DNA of 64,000 nucleotides, from contig CAYGID010000002.1 in the NCBI GenBank assembly GCA_964349835.1, forward strand, positions 62,001-126,000, in the 5' to 3' direction. The notes under the pieces were generated by a model, which was given only the letters and a program-made list of their open reading frames with translations, did no database searches and was not told the origin of the DNA. The translations under genes were made by a program, and so were the position numbers. Numbering within the stretch: the first letter of the stretch is position 1; each line of letters starts with the position of its first letter. The stretch is from JAQVSH01 sp964349835 (GTDB lineage: Bacteria > Bacteroidota > Bacteroidia > Bacteroidales > UBA4181). Of the stretch, positions 15,330 to 23,600 are shown one piece after another.

Positions 15330-16784
15330 ATGAAATTTTCCATTCCTGTTCTTTTGTTTTTTGTATTGTTGCTCTTTTCCTGTACATCGAATCCCAAGCA
15401 ACTTGCCGATGCCGACCTTCCCTCCGACTCGTTGGTTTGGTATCCGATGGCCGACTGGACGGTAGAAAGTGTTACAGCAACCGATACCCTTTCTGTAAGA
15501 GGCCCGCTAACCCTTCACGGAGAGACAGATATGATGTTCTATGCCGGCGAACAGGAGTCAGGTTATTTCGATAATTTCGAACTCAAGGCCGAAGTAAAGA
15601 GCGCCGAAGGAGGAGCCGGGTCTTTGTGGGTTCACACGTCGCGGATGCGTACCGGGTACCAGATTCTTATAAATAACACCCCCAACCATCCCGATCGACG
15701 GAAAACCGGTAGCCTTGCCGGAATCCGAAATCTTTACAAATCTATGGGCAAAAACGATGAGTGGATTCCTCTACATATCCGGGTTGTCGGGAAGCAGATC
15801 GAGATACGAGTCGATACTATGCCAGTTGTACGTTATATGGAGCCTGAGAAGCCTTTTCGTCTGCAGGAACAGCGAAATATGCGGTTGAACGGTGGCCAGA
15901 TAGCTATTCAAAACCAGAGCGGCGACGTAGCTTGGCGTAATATGCAGATTGCTCCTCTTTCGCGTAATATCCCCATAGACTCTGCCTTTCTTGCCCAAGA
16001 TGAAACGAACGATTCGGTGATTCGATTTCAGCAGAGAAATTTTCCGCTTATCGACTATCATGTGCACCTGAAGGGGTGGGGTAAGGAGGAGGCACATGCC
16101 CGCAGCATGCAGGTTGGCATAGTGTATGGCATTGCGCCTAACTGCGGTATCGGTTTCCCGGTTACCGACGATGCCGGGGTCTTTGCCTACCGCGACAGCA
16201 CCCGACATATGCCCTTCTTCTTTGCCATGCAGGGCGAAGGGAGAGAGTGGCCCACCACCTTCTCCGATTCGGCCCGCCACCAGTTTGATTATGTTTTTAC
16301 CGATGCCATGACTTTTGTCGACCACAAAGGGCGTCGAACAAGACTTTGGTTAGCCGAAGAGACCTTTGTAGACATTCCCCGCGAGAAGTATATGGATCAG
16401 ATTGTGGCGAATATTATCAAAGTTTTGAATGATGAGCCCATCGACGTTTACGTAAATCCCACCTTTCTTCCCGATACCCTGGCTGCAGCCTACGACCAAC
16501 TCTGGACGCCGGCTCGTATTACTAAGGTGGTAGATGCTCTTGTAAAGAATAAGATTGCTTTAGAAATTAACGCCCGGTATCGCATTCCCAGCGCCGCCTT
16601 TATCAAGGCCGCCAAAAAGAAGGGGGTAAAATTTGCTTTCGGAACCAACAATGGCGACCCCAACATCGGGACGTTGGAGTACTGTATTGAGATGGTACAC
16701 GCCTGTGGGCTGACCCCCGAGGATCTTTGGTTTCCCACAGATTCGAACCGGAAAGGGGAGGTGAAAAAAGTGGCCGGAAAGTAA
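15330..16784 (+). CDS. Lipoprotein with DUF1080 and PHP/amidohydrolase-like domains
   Basis: 484 aa. A signal peptide ends in LLLFSC, so Cys18 is probably lipidated. Residues about 35-210 resemble the DUF1080 (3-keto-disaccharide hydrolase) jelly roll: GYFDNFELKAEVK, GSLWVHTSR, NGGQIAIQNQSGDVAWRNMQI. Residues about 240-470 look like a metal-dependent TIM barrel of PHP type: IDYHVHLKGWG at the first strand, DYVFTDAMTF, ALEINARYRIPS, and VKFAFGTNNGDPN. The combination suggests a cell-surface or periplasmic enzyme acting on sugars, but no substrate can be assigned. It follows dapA by 24 nt and ends at a strong terminator. The domain names are from motif recognition and I am less sure of the C-terminal family. 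Confidence 0.7.
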   Translation: MKFSIPVLLFFVLLLFSCTSNPKQLADADLPSDSLVWYPMADWTVESVTATDTLSVRGPLTLHGETDMMFYAGEQESGYFDNFELKAEVKSAEGGAGSLWVHTSRMRTGYQILINNTPNHPDRRKTGSLAGIRNLYKSMGKNDEWIPLHIRVVGKQIEIRVDTMPVVRYMEPEKPFRLQEQRNMRLNGGQIAIQNQSGDVAWRNMQIAPLSRNIPIDSAFLAQDETNDSVIRFQQRNFPLIDYHVHLKGWGKEEAHARSMQVGIVYGIAPNCGIGFPVTDDAGVFAYRDSTRHMPFFFAMQGEGREWPTTFSDSARHQFDYVFTDAMTFVDHKGRRTRLWLAEETFVDIPREKYMDQIVANIIKVLNDEPIDVYVNPTFLPDTLAAAYDQLWTPARITKVVDALVKNKIALEINARYRIPSAAFIKAAKKKGVKFAFGTNNGDPNIGTLEYCIEMVHACGLTPEDLWFPTDSNRKGEVKKVAGK

Positions 16785-16785
16785 A

Positions 16786-16820
16786 AAAGAGAAAGCTGCC
16801 TTTGGGGCAGCTTTCTCTTT
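16786..16820 (+). terminator. Terminator after the DUF1080-PHP lipoprotein gene
   Basis: A perfect 15-bp stem (16786-16800 with 16806-16820, 5-nt loop) ends in TCTCTTT. It starts 2 nt after the stop and precedes the convergent cold-shock gene, which it may also serve. Confidence 0.83.
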
Positions 16821-16864
16821 AGGGTGTAGTAGCGTTAAAACGAATCTTCAAAATATGATTTCAA

Positions 16865-17065
16865 TTATTCGGCTAATTTAACGTCAACGGCTTGGGGCCC
16901 TCTCTTACCATCGGTGATTTCGAAGGTAACTTCATCACCTTCCTGCAGAGACTTAAAACCATCTTTAGCGATTCCAGAGTAATGCACAAATACATCACCT
17001 TCTTCTGCTGTATGGATAAATCCATAACCTTTAGCAGAATCGAACCATTTTACTGTTCCTTTCAT
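16865..17065 (-). CDS. cspA: Cold-shock domain protein
   Basis: 66 aa, a single OB-fold domain binding single-stranded RNA/DNA. RNP1 (KGYGFIHT) and RNP2 (DVFVHYSGI) are both intact, and KGTVKWFDSAKG is the canonical start. The ATG at 17065 is preferred to a start 13 codons upstream. The region upstream (17066-17217) is very A/T-rich and shared with the divergent slyD-like gene; a long leader is usual for cold-shock genes, but I could not fix a promoter. Confidence 0.93.
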   Translation of the reverse strand: MKGTVKWFDSAKGYGFIHTAEEGDVFVHYSGIAKDGFKSLQEGDEVTFEITDGKRGPQAVDVKLAE

Positions 17066-17217
17066 GAGAAAAAAAATTAAATAATTAAAAAAAATGCATC
17101 GCAAAGATGATGTATTCCTTTCAGATAATCTAATTTTTTAGTAATTTTTTTTGATGGCGAAAATAATTTTGAAAGCTCGGCCGAAAGCCGTTAATTTGCC
17201 GATCTAAACATTGATTT

Positions 17218-17796
17218 ATGGTGATTTCAGACAAAAAAGTGGTATCGCTCTCCTATCAGTTACGCGAGAGTGATGCTTCGGGCGAAGTGATAGAGACAGT
17301 AACGGCCGAACGGCCGTTGGTTTTTATATACGGGGCAGGTAATCTGCTTCCGAAATTCGAGGAGCATATCTCCGGCCTCGCAATAGGCGATGATTTCTCT
17401 TTCCAACTCAAGGCAACCGATGCCTACGGTGATGTTGAGGAAGATGCGGTAGTAAAGGTTCCCAAGTCGGCATTCGCCTCTTCCGATGGGGAGATTGATC
17501 CCGATCTGCTGGTGGTGGGCAATATGATTCCTATGCTCGACCATCTGGGTAACCGGTTGGAGGGCGTGATCATTGAGATTGGCGATGATGCTGTTGTTAT
17601 GGATTTTAACCATCCCTTAGCTGGCGATGATCTCTTCTTTACCGGAAAGGTTGTAGAAGTGCGCGACGCTTCGGCCGAAGAGTTGGCCAGGGGCCACGTC
17701 CATGGTGCTGTCGGCTGCCAGAGTGGCTGCGATAGTGACTGCGACAGTGGTTGCAACAGCGGTGGCTGCAGCAGTTGCGGCTGCTCCGAAGAATAG
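17218..17796 (+). CDS. slyD: SlyD-like FKBP peptidyl-prolyl isomerase with Cys-rich tail
   Basis: 192 aa. FKBP domain with inserted flap: SYQLRESDASGEVIETV, FIYGAGNLLPKFEEHISGL, DAYGDVEEDAVVKVP and the chaperone flap FNHPLAGDDLFFTGKVV. The last 35 residues are metal-binding in character: GHVHGAVG then eight Cys spaced by Ser, Gly, Asp and Asn, ending CGCSEE. E. coli SlyD has a His/Cys tail that binds nickel and feeds hydrogenase maturation; here Cys dominates. It is divergent from cspA. TTAATTTG about 25 nt before the ATG is a one-mismatch promoter box. Cytosolic folding helper and metal store is the likely role. Confidence 0.9.
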   Translation: MVISDKKVVSLSYQLRESDASGEVIETVTAERPLVFIYGAGNLLPKFEEHISGLAIGDDFSFQLKATDAYGDVEEDAVVKVPKSAFASSDGEIDPDLLVVGNMIPMLDHLGNRLEGVIIEIGDDAVVMDFNHPLAGDDLFFTGKVVEVRDASAEELARGHVHGAVGCQSGCDSDCDSGCNSGGCSSCGCSEE

Positions 17797-17810
17797 CCCC
17801 AGACTCTCTA

Positions 17811-18431
17811 TTACTTTTTGACAGGTTGCCCTGCTACGGTTTTGTTATCGTCGCCTGCCACTGCATTTACCACTTCTTGCGATAGGTAGAATTGGTCGGG
17901 GTGCCTTGCGGTTACACCTACGTAGAACTTTTGCAGTTCGAAAAGATCTTTTTCGTAATTGCCGGTAGGGTAGAATTGCGGGCCCACTCCGATAACCCGT
18001 CTCTTAAAGTCGAAATAGGAGGGGAGAATGGGGACGCCGGCTTGCATTGCAATCTGGTAGAATCCTCTTTTCCAGTGTTTTGTCTTTTTTCGGGTGCCTT
18101 CGGGGGTGATGGTGAGAATCAACGATGAGCTACTCTTGAAATTCTCCACAATCTGATCGACAAGACCTGCCGATTTTCCTCTATCAACCGGGAAAGCCCC
18201 GATACGCTTCAGAATCCACCCCAAAGGAAAAAAGAAGAGCTCTTTTTTTATCATCACTTTGGCATCGACCCGATTGGCATAGTAAAAGAGGCGCCCCACC
18301 ACATAATCGTACATACTGGTATGCGGTGCCGAAATGACCACGATTTTAAGGTTCCGGAGGTCAGGCATTGTGCCTTCTACTCCCCACCCCCATGTTTTTA
18401 GCAGCCATTTGGCCAAAATGCTCATTAACAT
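17811..18431 (-). CDS. PlsC-like acyltransferase
   Basis: 206 aa. The lysophosphatidate acyltransferase fold is recognised by SAPHTSMYDYVVG (HX4D motif, catalytic His and Asp), FPVDRGKS in the acceptor-binding block and TPEGTRKKTKHWKRGF. The protein is short and has only a weak N-terminal hydrophobic segment, as in the small 1-acyl-glycerol-3-phosphate acyltransferases of Bacteroidota. It probably acylates a phospholipid or related lipid at the inner membrane; the exact acceptor is not readable. It converges on slyD and starts 13 nt from an octamer repeat array, which lies between it and rel. An alternative start is at 18425. Confidence 0.85.
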   Translation of the reverse strand: MLMSILAKWLLKTWGWGVEGTMPDLRNLKIVVISAPHTSMYDYVVGRLFYYANRVDAKVMIKKELFFFPLGWILKRIGAFPVDRGKSAGLVDQIVENFKSSSSLILTITPEGTRKKTKHWKRGFYQIAMQAGVPILPSYFDFKRRVIGVGPQFYPTGNYEKDLFELQKFYVGVTARHPDQFYLSQEVVNAVAGDDNKTVAGQPVKK

Positions 18432-18444
18432 ACTATATAATTGT

Positions 18445-18496
18445 TACATTGCTACATTGCTACATTGCTACATTGCTACATTGCTGCATTAGAGCA
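18445..18496. repeat. Octamer tandem array (TACATTGC x5 plus related units)
   Basis: Five perfect TACATTGC copies (18445-18484) are followed by TGCATTAG and AGCATTTA, which relate to the reverse complement of the TAATGCTC unit found elsewhere. The array fills the gap between the rel stop and the acyltransferase start. Confidence 0.88.
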
Positions 18497-18497
18497 T

Positions 18498-20714
18498 TTA
18501 ATCATTATATCCTGAGCCCATCCGTGATACCTGGATGATTCCTTTGATTTTTTTCAGGCGGGTAATCAGATTGTCGAGATGTTTAATGTCGTTTACCAGT
18601 AGCGAAAGATTCCCTTCGAAGAGTTGGTCGGCTGTTCGAACATTGAGCGAACGCATACTCACCGAAGCATCTCTGCCCATTTCGTCGGTTATCCGGCTGA
18701 GAAGACCAATGTCGTTGCTGCCGGTGATAATGATCTCGGCCGGGTAGAGCGCCTTTCCATCCGATTTTGCCCAACGAGTTTTCACCACACGATACCCAAA
18801 TTTTTCCATTAGCTGTTTCGCATTCGGGCAGTTGGTTCGGTGAACTTTAATGCCGTCGTGAATGGTTACGAATCCGAAAATCGGATCGCCAAAGATGGGA
18901 TTGCAGCAGGGTGATAGTTTGTAATTTACATTCGAGATATTTTCGTCGATCAGGAGATAGTCGCTTGCATGCTCGGGAATCGGTGATTTAACCAGGTTTA
19001 TTACTGCCTGTTCGTCAATCCGTTCGGGTTGTTTTGCCATATCTTCCCGATCGGGCTTTTCAAGAAACAGCTCTTTCAGAATCAAGGGATCGACCTTCTC
19101 TTCTGCCACCAGACCATATACCTCGGTTACCGATTTGGCTTTGAGATACTTCATCATCTTGAGCAGAGCGGCGTCGTCGAGCGCTATTTTCCAGTTTTTG
19201 AAACGACGCTGCAACTCCTCTTTGCCCAGTTCGGAGTTTTTTTTCTCCTCTTCACGCAAAAATGCTCTAATCCTCCCTTTGGCTTTTGAGGTTACCGCAA
19301 CGGCCAGCCAATCTTTCTTGGGACGTTGCGATTTCGATGTGAGAACCTCCACTTTATCGCCATTTTGCAATACATACCTGATGGGAACCACCTTGCCGTT
19401 TACTTTGGCTCCTGTGCAGGCCGCCCCAACTGCGGAGTGTACCTCAAAGGCGAAATCGAGAATGGTTGCTCCCACCGGAAGCTGTTTCAAGTCGCCGGTG
19501 GGGGTAAACACAAAGACCTCCTTGGCATAGAGGTTGAGTTTTACGTTGTCCATAAACGAGAGGGCATCGGGATCAGGTGTCTCCACCACCTCGCGAATCT
19601 TTGCCAGCCAGGTTTCCAACCCCTGGTCGGCATGCCCGCCCTTGTATTTCCAGTGTGCCGCCAAACCCTTCTCTGCAATTTCGTTCATTCGGGCTGTGCG
19701 AATCTGCACCTCTACCCAGCGGCCGCCCGTCATGACCACCGTGGTGTGCAGCGATTCGTACCCGTTACTTTTGGGAACCGAAATCCAGTCGCGCATCCTA
19801 AGCGGGTTGGGCTGATAGAAGTCGGTTACAATGGAAAAGACCCGCCAGCAGTCCGATTTTTCGGTTTCGAGCGGAGCGTTGAGAATGATGCGGATGGCAA
19901 AGATGTCGAATACCTCCTCGAAATCTACACTCTGCTTTCGCATCTTGTTGTAAATAGAATAGATAGACTTCAGCCTGCCTTTGATTTCAAAATCGAAGCC
20001 CTGTCGGGTCAACTCTTCGCGAATGGGATGGATGAATTCACGGATTACCCTGTTTCGGATTGAGGTAGTTTCGGCCAGTTTTCGTTCGATAGTGGCGTAG
20101 GCTTCGGGTTGCGTATATTTTAGCGCCAGATCTTCCAGTTCCGATTTGAGCGTATAAAGACCTAACCGATGGCCGAGGGGTGCGTAGAGTTGAAATGTCT
20201 CGAGCGAAAAGCGGTAGCGGGCATCGGCATCTGTTGCGCTTAATGTGCGCATGGAGTAGAGCCGTTCGGCCAGTTTAATAAGAATGACCCTGATATCCTC
20301 AACCACCGAGAGGAGCAGTTTACGGAAGTTCTCGCCCTGATTCTCGTTTTTTCGGGTCTCCATTTCGGTAATCAACGCCAGACTGGCCGATATTTCCGAA
20401 ACTTTACTACCAAATTCTACCTCAATTTGGGCGCGATCAATCTGTTTGCAGGCAACCAGGGGGAATAGAATACAACTGACAATGGATGTGCTTCGCAACC
20501 CCAGCTCCGACGAGCAGATAATGGCAATTTCAAGGGCTCGGCCCACCATTTTTTCGCCATACGAGGTGTTACCCGCATGTTGCCAAACCAGATTGAAGGC
20601 TTTTCGGATGTATGTCGTTTCCTCCTGATTGAGGAAGGAGCGACTACTCTGTAACAAGCGTCGGTAGAGCCTGCTGAGCGACATCGGCACAATGATTTTA
20701 GCATCTCTCTGCAT
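18498..20714 (-). CDS. rel: RelA/SpoT-family (p)ppGpp synthetase with degenerate hydrolase domain
   Basis: 738 aa with the long Rel architecture: HD-like region (about 30-190), synthetase (about 240-350), TGS (about 395-455), helical/zinc-finger-like region with SPCCNPIFGD, and C-terminal ACT. The synthetase keeps its marks: IYSIYNKMRKQ, ISVPKSNGYESLHTTV and WVEVQIRT, with the catalytic Glu of EVQIRT. In the HD region the His-Asp and Glu-Asp residues of active hydrolases (LHDVVEDT in Rel) are replaced by LFPLVACK, and RLHNMRT reads RLYSMRT. I infer a synthesis-only RelA-type enzyme of the stringent response, with hydrolysis supplied by another gene. Divergent from rarA. Confidence 0.92.
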   Translation of the reverse strand: MQRDAKIIVPMSLSRLYRRLLQSSRSFLNQEETTYIRKAFNLVWQHAGNTSYGEKMVGRALEIAIICSSELGLRSTSIVSCILFPLVACKQIDRAQIEVEFGSKVSEISASLALITEMETRKNENQGENFRKLLLSVVEDIRVILIKLAERLYSMRTLSATDADARYRFSLETFQLYAPLGHRLGLYTLKSELEDLALKYTQPEAYATIERKLAETTSIRNRVIREFIHPIREELTRQGFDFEIKGRLKSIYSIYNKMRKQSVDFEEVFDIFAIRIILNAPLETEKSDCWRVFSIVTDFYQPNPLRMRDWISVPKSNGYESLHTTVVMTGGRWVEVQIRTARMNEIAEKGLAAHWKYKGGHADQGLETWLAKIREVVETPDPDALSFMDNVKLNLYAKEVFVFTPTGDLKQLPVGATILDFAFEVHSAVGAACTGAKVNGKVVPIRYVLQNGDKVEVLTSKSQRPKKDWLAVAVTSKAKGRIRAFLREEEKKNSELGKEELQRRFKNWKIALDDAALLKMMKYLKAKSVTEVYGLVAEEKVDPLILKELFLEKPDREDMAKQPERIDEQAVINLVKSPIPEHASDYLLIDENISNVNYKLSPCCNPIFGDPIFGFVTIHDGIKVHRTNCPNAKQLMEKFGYRVVKTRWAKSDGKALYPAEIIITGSNDIGLLSRITDEMGRDASVSMRSLNVRTADQLFEGNLSLLVNDIKHLDNLITRLKKIKGIIQVSRMGSGYND

Positions 20715-20761
20715 AACACATACTCATTAAGTGAAGCGACACCTGATGTACCATAATCGCA

Positions 20762-20769
20762 CAAAAATA
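20762..20769 (-). promoter_or_regulatory. Promoter -7 box of rel (TATTTTTG)
   Basis: The minus strand reads TATTTTTG followed by TGCG, 47 nt before the rel ATG. Confidence 0.65.
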
Positions 20770-20792
20770 GGCAAATAAGCTCTGAAAATAGC

Positions 20793-20800
20793 TACCTTTG
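20793..20800 (+). promoter_or_regulatory. Promoter -7 box of rarA (TACCTTTG)
   Basis: TACCTTTG followed by GTGC, 28 nt before the rarA ATG; back-to-back with the rel box 23 nt away. Confidence 0.7.
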
Positions 20801-20828
20801 GTGCGCAAACCTTCATGCAAAAACAGAA

Positions 20829-22145
20829 ATGAATCAACCTCTGGCCGATAGGATGCGCCCCACTTCGCTCGACAATTACGCCGGTCAGAAGCATCTGGTT
20901 GGCGAGAAGGGGGTGTTGCGGCAGATGATTGTTTCGGAACGACTGCAGTCGTTCATTCTCTGGGGTCCTCCGGGTGTAGGGAAAACCACACTTGCCCAAA
21001 TTGTTGCTTCGTCGCTTAACAGACCCTTTTTCGCACTGAGCGCTGTGCATTCGGGAGTGAAGGATGTACGCGACACCATAGAAAAGGCAAAGCAGCTGCA
21101 ATATTTCGACAAGCCCAATCCGCTCCTCTTTATCGACGAAATTCACAGATTCAGCAAATCTCAGCAGGACTCCCTGTTGGGTGCCGTCGAAAAAGGGATT
21201 GTAACCCTCATCGGGGCAACCACCGAGAATCCCTCTTTTGAGGTGATTGCTCCCCTTCTGTCGCGCTGTCAGGTCTATGTATTGCAACCCCTGGAGGAGG
21301 TCGATCTATTGGAGATCGTGGACCGGGCCCTGCGCACCGATACGCTGATGCAGCAGTACCGGGTTGAGGTAAAGGAGTATGATGCTCTGCTTCGCTATTC
21401 GGGCGGCGATGCTCGCAAGTTGCTGAACCTGTTGGAACTGGTGGTTACCCAAGAGGGTCTTTCGCAGGAGGGCGATTCCGACAAACAGGTAACAGCCGGA
21501 GGTCGTGCCATCGAGCTGACCAATAGCCTGGTTATGGATCGGTTGCAGAAGAACCTTTCGCTTTATGATAAGGATGGCGAACAGCACTACGACCTTATTT
21601 CGGCCTTTATTAAGTCGGTAAGAGGAAGTGACCCCAACGCGGCTGTCTACTATCTTGCCCGCATCCTCCACGGGGGCGAGGATCCCCTCTTTGTGGCTCG
21701 CCGTCTCGTTATTCTGGCAGCCGAAGATATCGGACTGGCCAATCCCAATGCACTTCTCTTGGCCAACAGCTGCTTTCAGGCGGTTCATCAGATCGGAATG
21801 CCCGAAGCCCGCATCCCTCTGGCAGAGGCCACGCTCTACCTGGCCACCTCTCCCAAAAGCAATTCGGCCTACCTGGCCATTGATCATGCCATGCGAATTG
21901 TTGAGGAAACCGGTAATTTGCCGGTGCCACTCCAGTTGCGCAATGCCCCCACCTCTTTGATGAAGAAACTGGGATACGGGCACGACTACAAGTACGCGCA
22001 CGACTACCCGCTCAATTTTGTGGAGCAGGAGTTTCTGCCCGATGCTCTTTCGGGCCGGGCTTTCTACACTCCTCAATCGAATGCCCGTGAAAAGGAGACC
22101 ACCGAATTTCTTCGGAGACGGTGGCTAAAAAAATATGGTTATTAA
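20829..22145 (+). CDS. rarA: Replication-associated recombination protein RarA
   Basis: 438 aa AAA+ ATPase of the RarA/MgsA/WRNIP1 family, acting at stalled replication forks. PLADRMRPTSLDNYAGQ is the family N-terminus; Walker A is GPPGVGKTT near residue 46, Walker B is LLFIDEIHRF, sensor 1 is GATTENPSFE. The C-terminal half has SAFIKSVRGSDPNAA and YLARILHGGEDPLF, the tetramerisation region. The 3' end extends toward kdsA with 17 nt between stop and the next start, so both are probably co-transcribed from the promoter at 20793-20800. Confidence 0.95.
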   Translation: MNQPLADRMRPTSLDNYAGQKHLVGEKGVLRQMIVSERLQSFILWGPPGVGKTTLAQIVASSLNRPFFALSAVHSGVKDVRDTIEKAKQLQYFDKPNPLLFIDEIHRFSKSQQDSLLGAVEKGIVTLIGATTENPSFEVIAPLLSRCQVYVLQPLEEVDLLEIVDRALRTDTLMQQYRVEVKEYDALLRYSGGDARKLLNLLELVVTQEGLSQEGDSDKQVTAGGRAIELTNSLVMDRLQKNLSLYDKDGEQHYDLISAFIKSVRGSDPNAAVYYLARILHGGEDPLFVARRLVILAAEDIGLANPNALLLANSCFQAVHQIGMPEARIPLAEATLYLATSPKSNSAYLAIDHAMRIVEETGNLPVPLQLRNAPTSLMKKLGYGHDYKYAHDYPLNFVEQEFLPDALSGRAFYTPQSNAREKETTEFLRRRWLKKYGY

Positions 22146-22162
22146 CAGTCAACCCCTTTGCG

Positions 22163-22978
22163 ATGTATAACATTCCTTTCCTTAGTACTTATCCCTCGAA
22201 CAACTTTTTTCTGTTGGCCGGTCCCTGTGTATGCGAGGGCGAAGCAATCACCTTTTCTATTGCCCGGGAGTTAAAGCAGATTACCTCCGATCTGGAAATT
22301 CCTTTTATTTTTAAGGCCTCTTATCGAAAGGCAAACCGATCGCGGCTCGACTCTTTTACAGGAATTGGCGATATAGAGGCCCTTCAAATTCTGGCTCGAA
22401 TCCGCGAGGAGCTGAAGGTGCCTGTGGTTACCGATATTCATTCGGAGGCCGAAGCTGCAATGGCTGCTCCCTATGTTGATGTCTTGCAGATTCCGGCCTT
22501 TTTGTGCCGTCAGACCGATCTTTTGATGGCTGCAGCGGCCACCGGGAAGGTGGTGAACATTAAAAAAGGACAGTTTCTGGCTCCCGAAGCCATGCGTTTT
22601 GCCGCCGAAAAGGTGGCGGCGATTAATCCCCGGGTGATTCTCACCGAAAGAGGAACCACCTTTGGGTATCAGGATTTGTTGGTCGATTTTAGAAGTATTC
22701 CTCTGATGCAGAACATCGGATATCCGGTGGTACTCGATATTACCCATTCGCTGCAGCAACCGAACCAAGTTTCGGGTGTTACCGGAGGATTGCCTCAATT
22801 GATTGAAACACTGGCTCGTGCGGGGGTTGCAGCCGGTGTCGACGGACTTTTCATGGAGACCCATCCCGACCCCTCCTCGGCAAAGTCGGACGGTGCCAAT
22901 ATGTTGCCCCTTTCCGAGGCCAGGGCTCTTCTGAAGCGGTTGGTTGCCATCCGGCAGGCCGTTAAGGGTTTTTCTTGA
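22163..22978 (+). CDS. kdsA: 3-deoxy-8-phosphooctulonate (KDO-8-P) synthase
   Basis: 271 aa. It condenses PEP with arabinose-5-phosphate to make KDO-8-P for the inner core of lipopolysaccharide. Visible are FLLAGPCVCEGEA, IFKASYRKANRSR, VVTDIHSE, FLCRQTDLL, NIKKGQFLAPE and TERGTTFGY. The Cys in AGPCV sits where metal-dependent KDO-8-P synthases place their metal ligand, while the metal-free E. coli type has Asn there, so a metal-dependent enzyme is inferred. The start at 22163 gives the standard N-terminus; the frame is open 14 codons upstream into rarA. Confidence 0.94.
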   Translation: MYNIPFLSTYPSNNFFLLAGPCVCEGEAITFSIARELKQITSDLEIPFIFKASYRKANRSRLDSFTGIGDIEALQILARIREELKVPVVTDIHSEAEAAMAAPYVDVLQIPAFLCRQTDLLMAAAATGKVVNIKKGQFLAPEAMRFAAEKVAAINPRVILTERGTTFGYQDLLVDFRSIPLMQNIGYPVVLDITHSLQQPNQVSGVTGGLPQLIETLARAGVAAGVDGLFMETHPDPSSAKSDGANMLPLSEARALLKRLVAIRQAVKGFS

Positions 22979-23120
22979 TTTTTTTTCGAAAAATGTGCTT
23001 TGAAATCTGCTCAAATTGTATTTACATTGCCGCGAATTTTGGATGGGGACGTGATGACGCGCCCACTTTTCGGTAATCAGCGGGGGGTCCCCCTTAAATA
23101 TTGTCTAACCAGCATTTCGA

Positions 23121-23453
23121 ATGAACACAAAAAGAAGGATCGTAATCAGTTACAAAAATTGCTCTCAGGAGATTCTCAATGAGATAAAGGCGCAATATCC
23201 TGCCGGCTATAATGATCATGTAATCAAAGTGACCAAGCCCAACCAGGAGTTTTTTTACGCCATCACTCTCGACACGCCTGACACCACCTACCTTATTAAA
23301 GTAGATGTGAAGATTGATAATCTAACCGAAGAGGAGTTCGAAAAGGAGTTTGGCGACAATGATTCCGGAAGCGAAGACACCACCTTTGGTGCCGATCCTG
23401 AGGAGGATGCCATCGAACCTATTGAGACAGGAGATGCCGGATTTGAAGATTAG
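23121..23453 (+). CDS. Small acidic protein conserved in Bacteroidota (hypothetical)
   Basis: 110 aa, no signal peptide or membrane segment. The N-terminal 70 residues look folded: RRIVISYKNCSQEILNEIKAQYP, DHVIKVTKPNQEFFYAI and TTYLIKVDVKIDN. The last 40 are very acidic and probably disordered (EEEFEKEFGDNDSGSED onward). I recall similar small proteins with this layout in other Bacteroidota but no assigned function. A terminator follows after 25 nt and kdsA ends 142 nt upstream, so it is probably a single-gene unit. A degenerate box (TTACATTG) lies about 90 nt upstream. Confidence 0.75.
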   Translation: MNTKRRIVISYKNCSQEILNEIKAQYPAGYNDHVIKVTKPNQEFFYAITLDTPDTTYLIKVDVKIDNLTEEEFEKEFGDNDSGSEDTTFGADPEEDAIEPIETGDAGFED

Positions 23454-23478
23454 CTTTTCGGGTGTCTTATCCTGACAA

Positions 23479-23509
23479 AAAAGGCTGTTGATAACTTCAA
23501 CAGCCTTTT
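23479..23509 (+). terminator. Terminator of the small acidic protein gene
   Basis: A 13-bp perfect stem (23479-23491 with 23497-23509, 5-nt loop) ends in TTTT then CTTGTT. It isolates guaA from upstream transcription. Confidence 0.83.
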
Positions 23510-23534
23510 CTTGTTAATAGATAAGCAGAAACCT

Positions 23535-23542
23535 TAATTTTG
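23535..23542 (+). promoter_or_regulatory. Promoter -7 box of guaA (TAATTTTG)
   Basis: TAATTTTG followed by CCGT, 58 nt before the ATG. The leader carries two direct copies of CAACGTTTAC, 25 nt apart, each with the palindrome AACGTT. Confidence 0.7.
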
Positions 23543-23600
23543 CCGTAAATCATTTCAACGTTTACCCATTAATCACAACAACGTTTACTCAACTATACCG

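Noticed and set aside
18445..18496. CRISPR array
   Set aside because: Units are 8 bp with no spacers and no cas genes are in the window.
23080..23094. GGGGGGTCCCCC as a terminator hairpin
   Set aside because: The loop would be too small and no T run follows.
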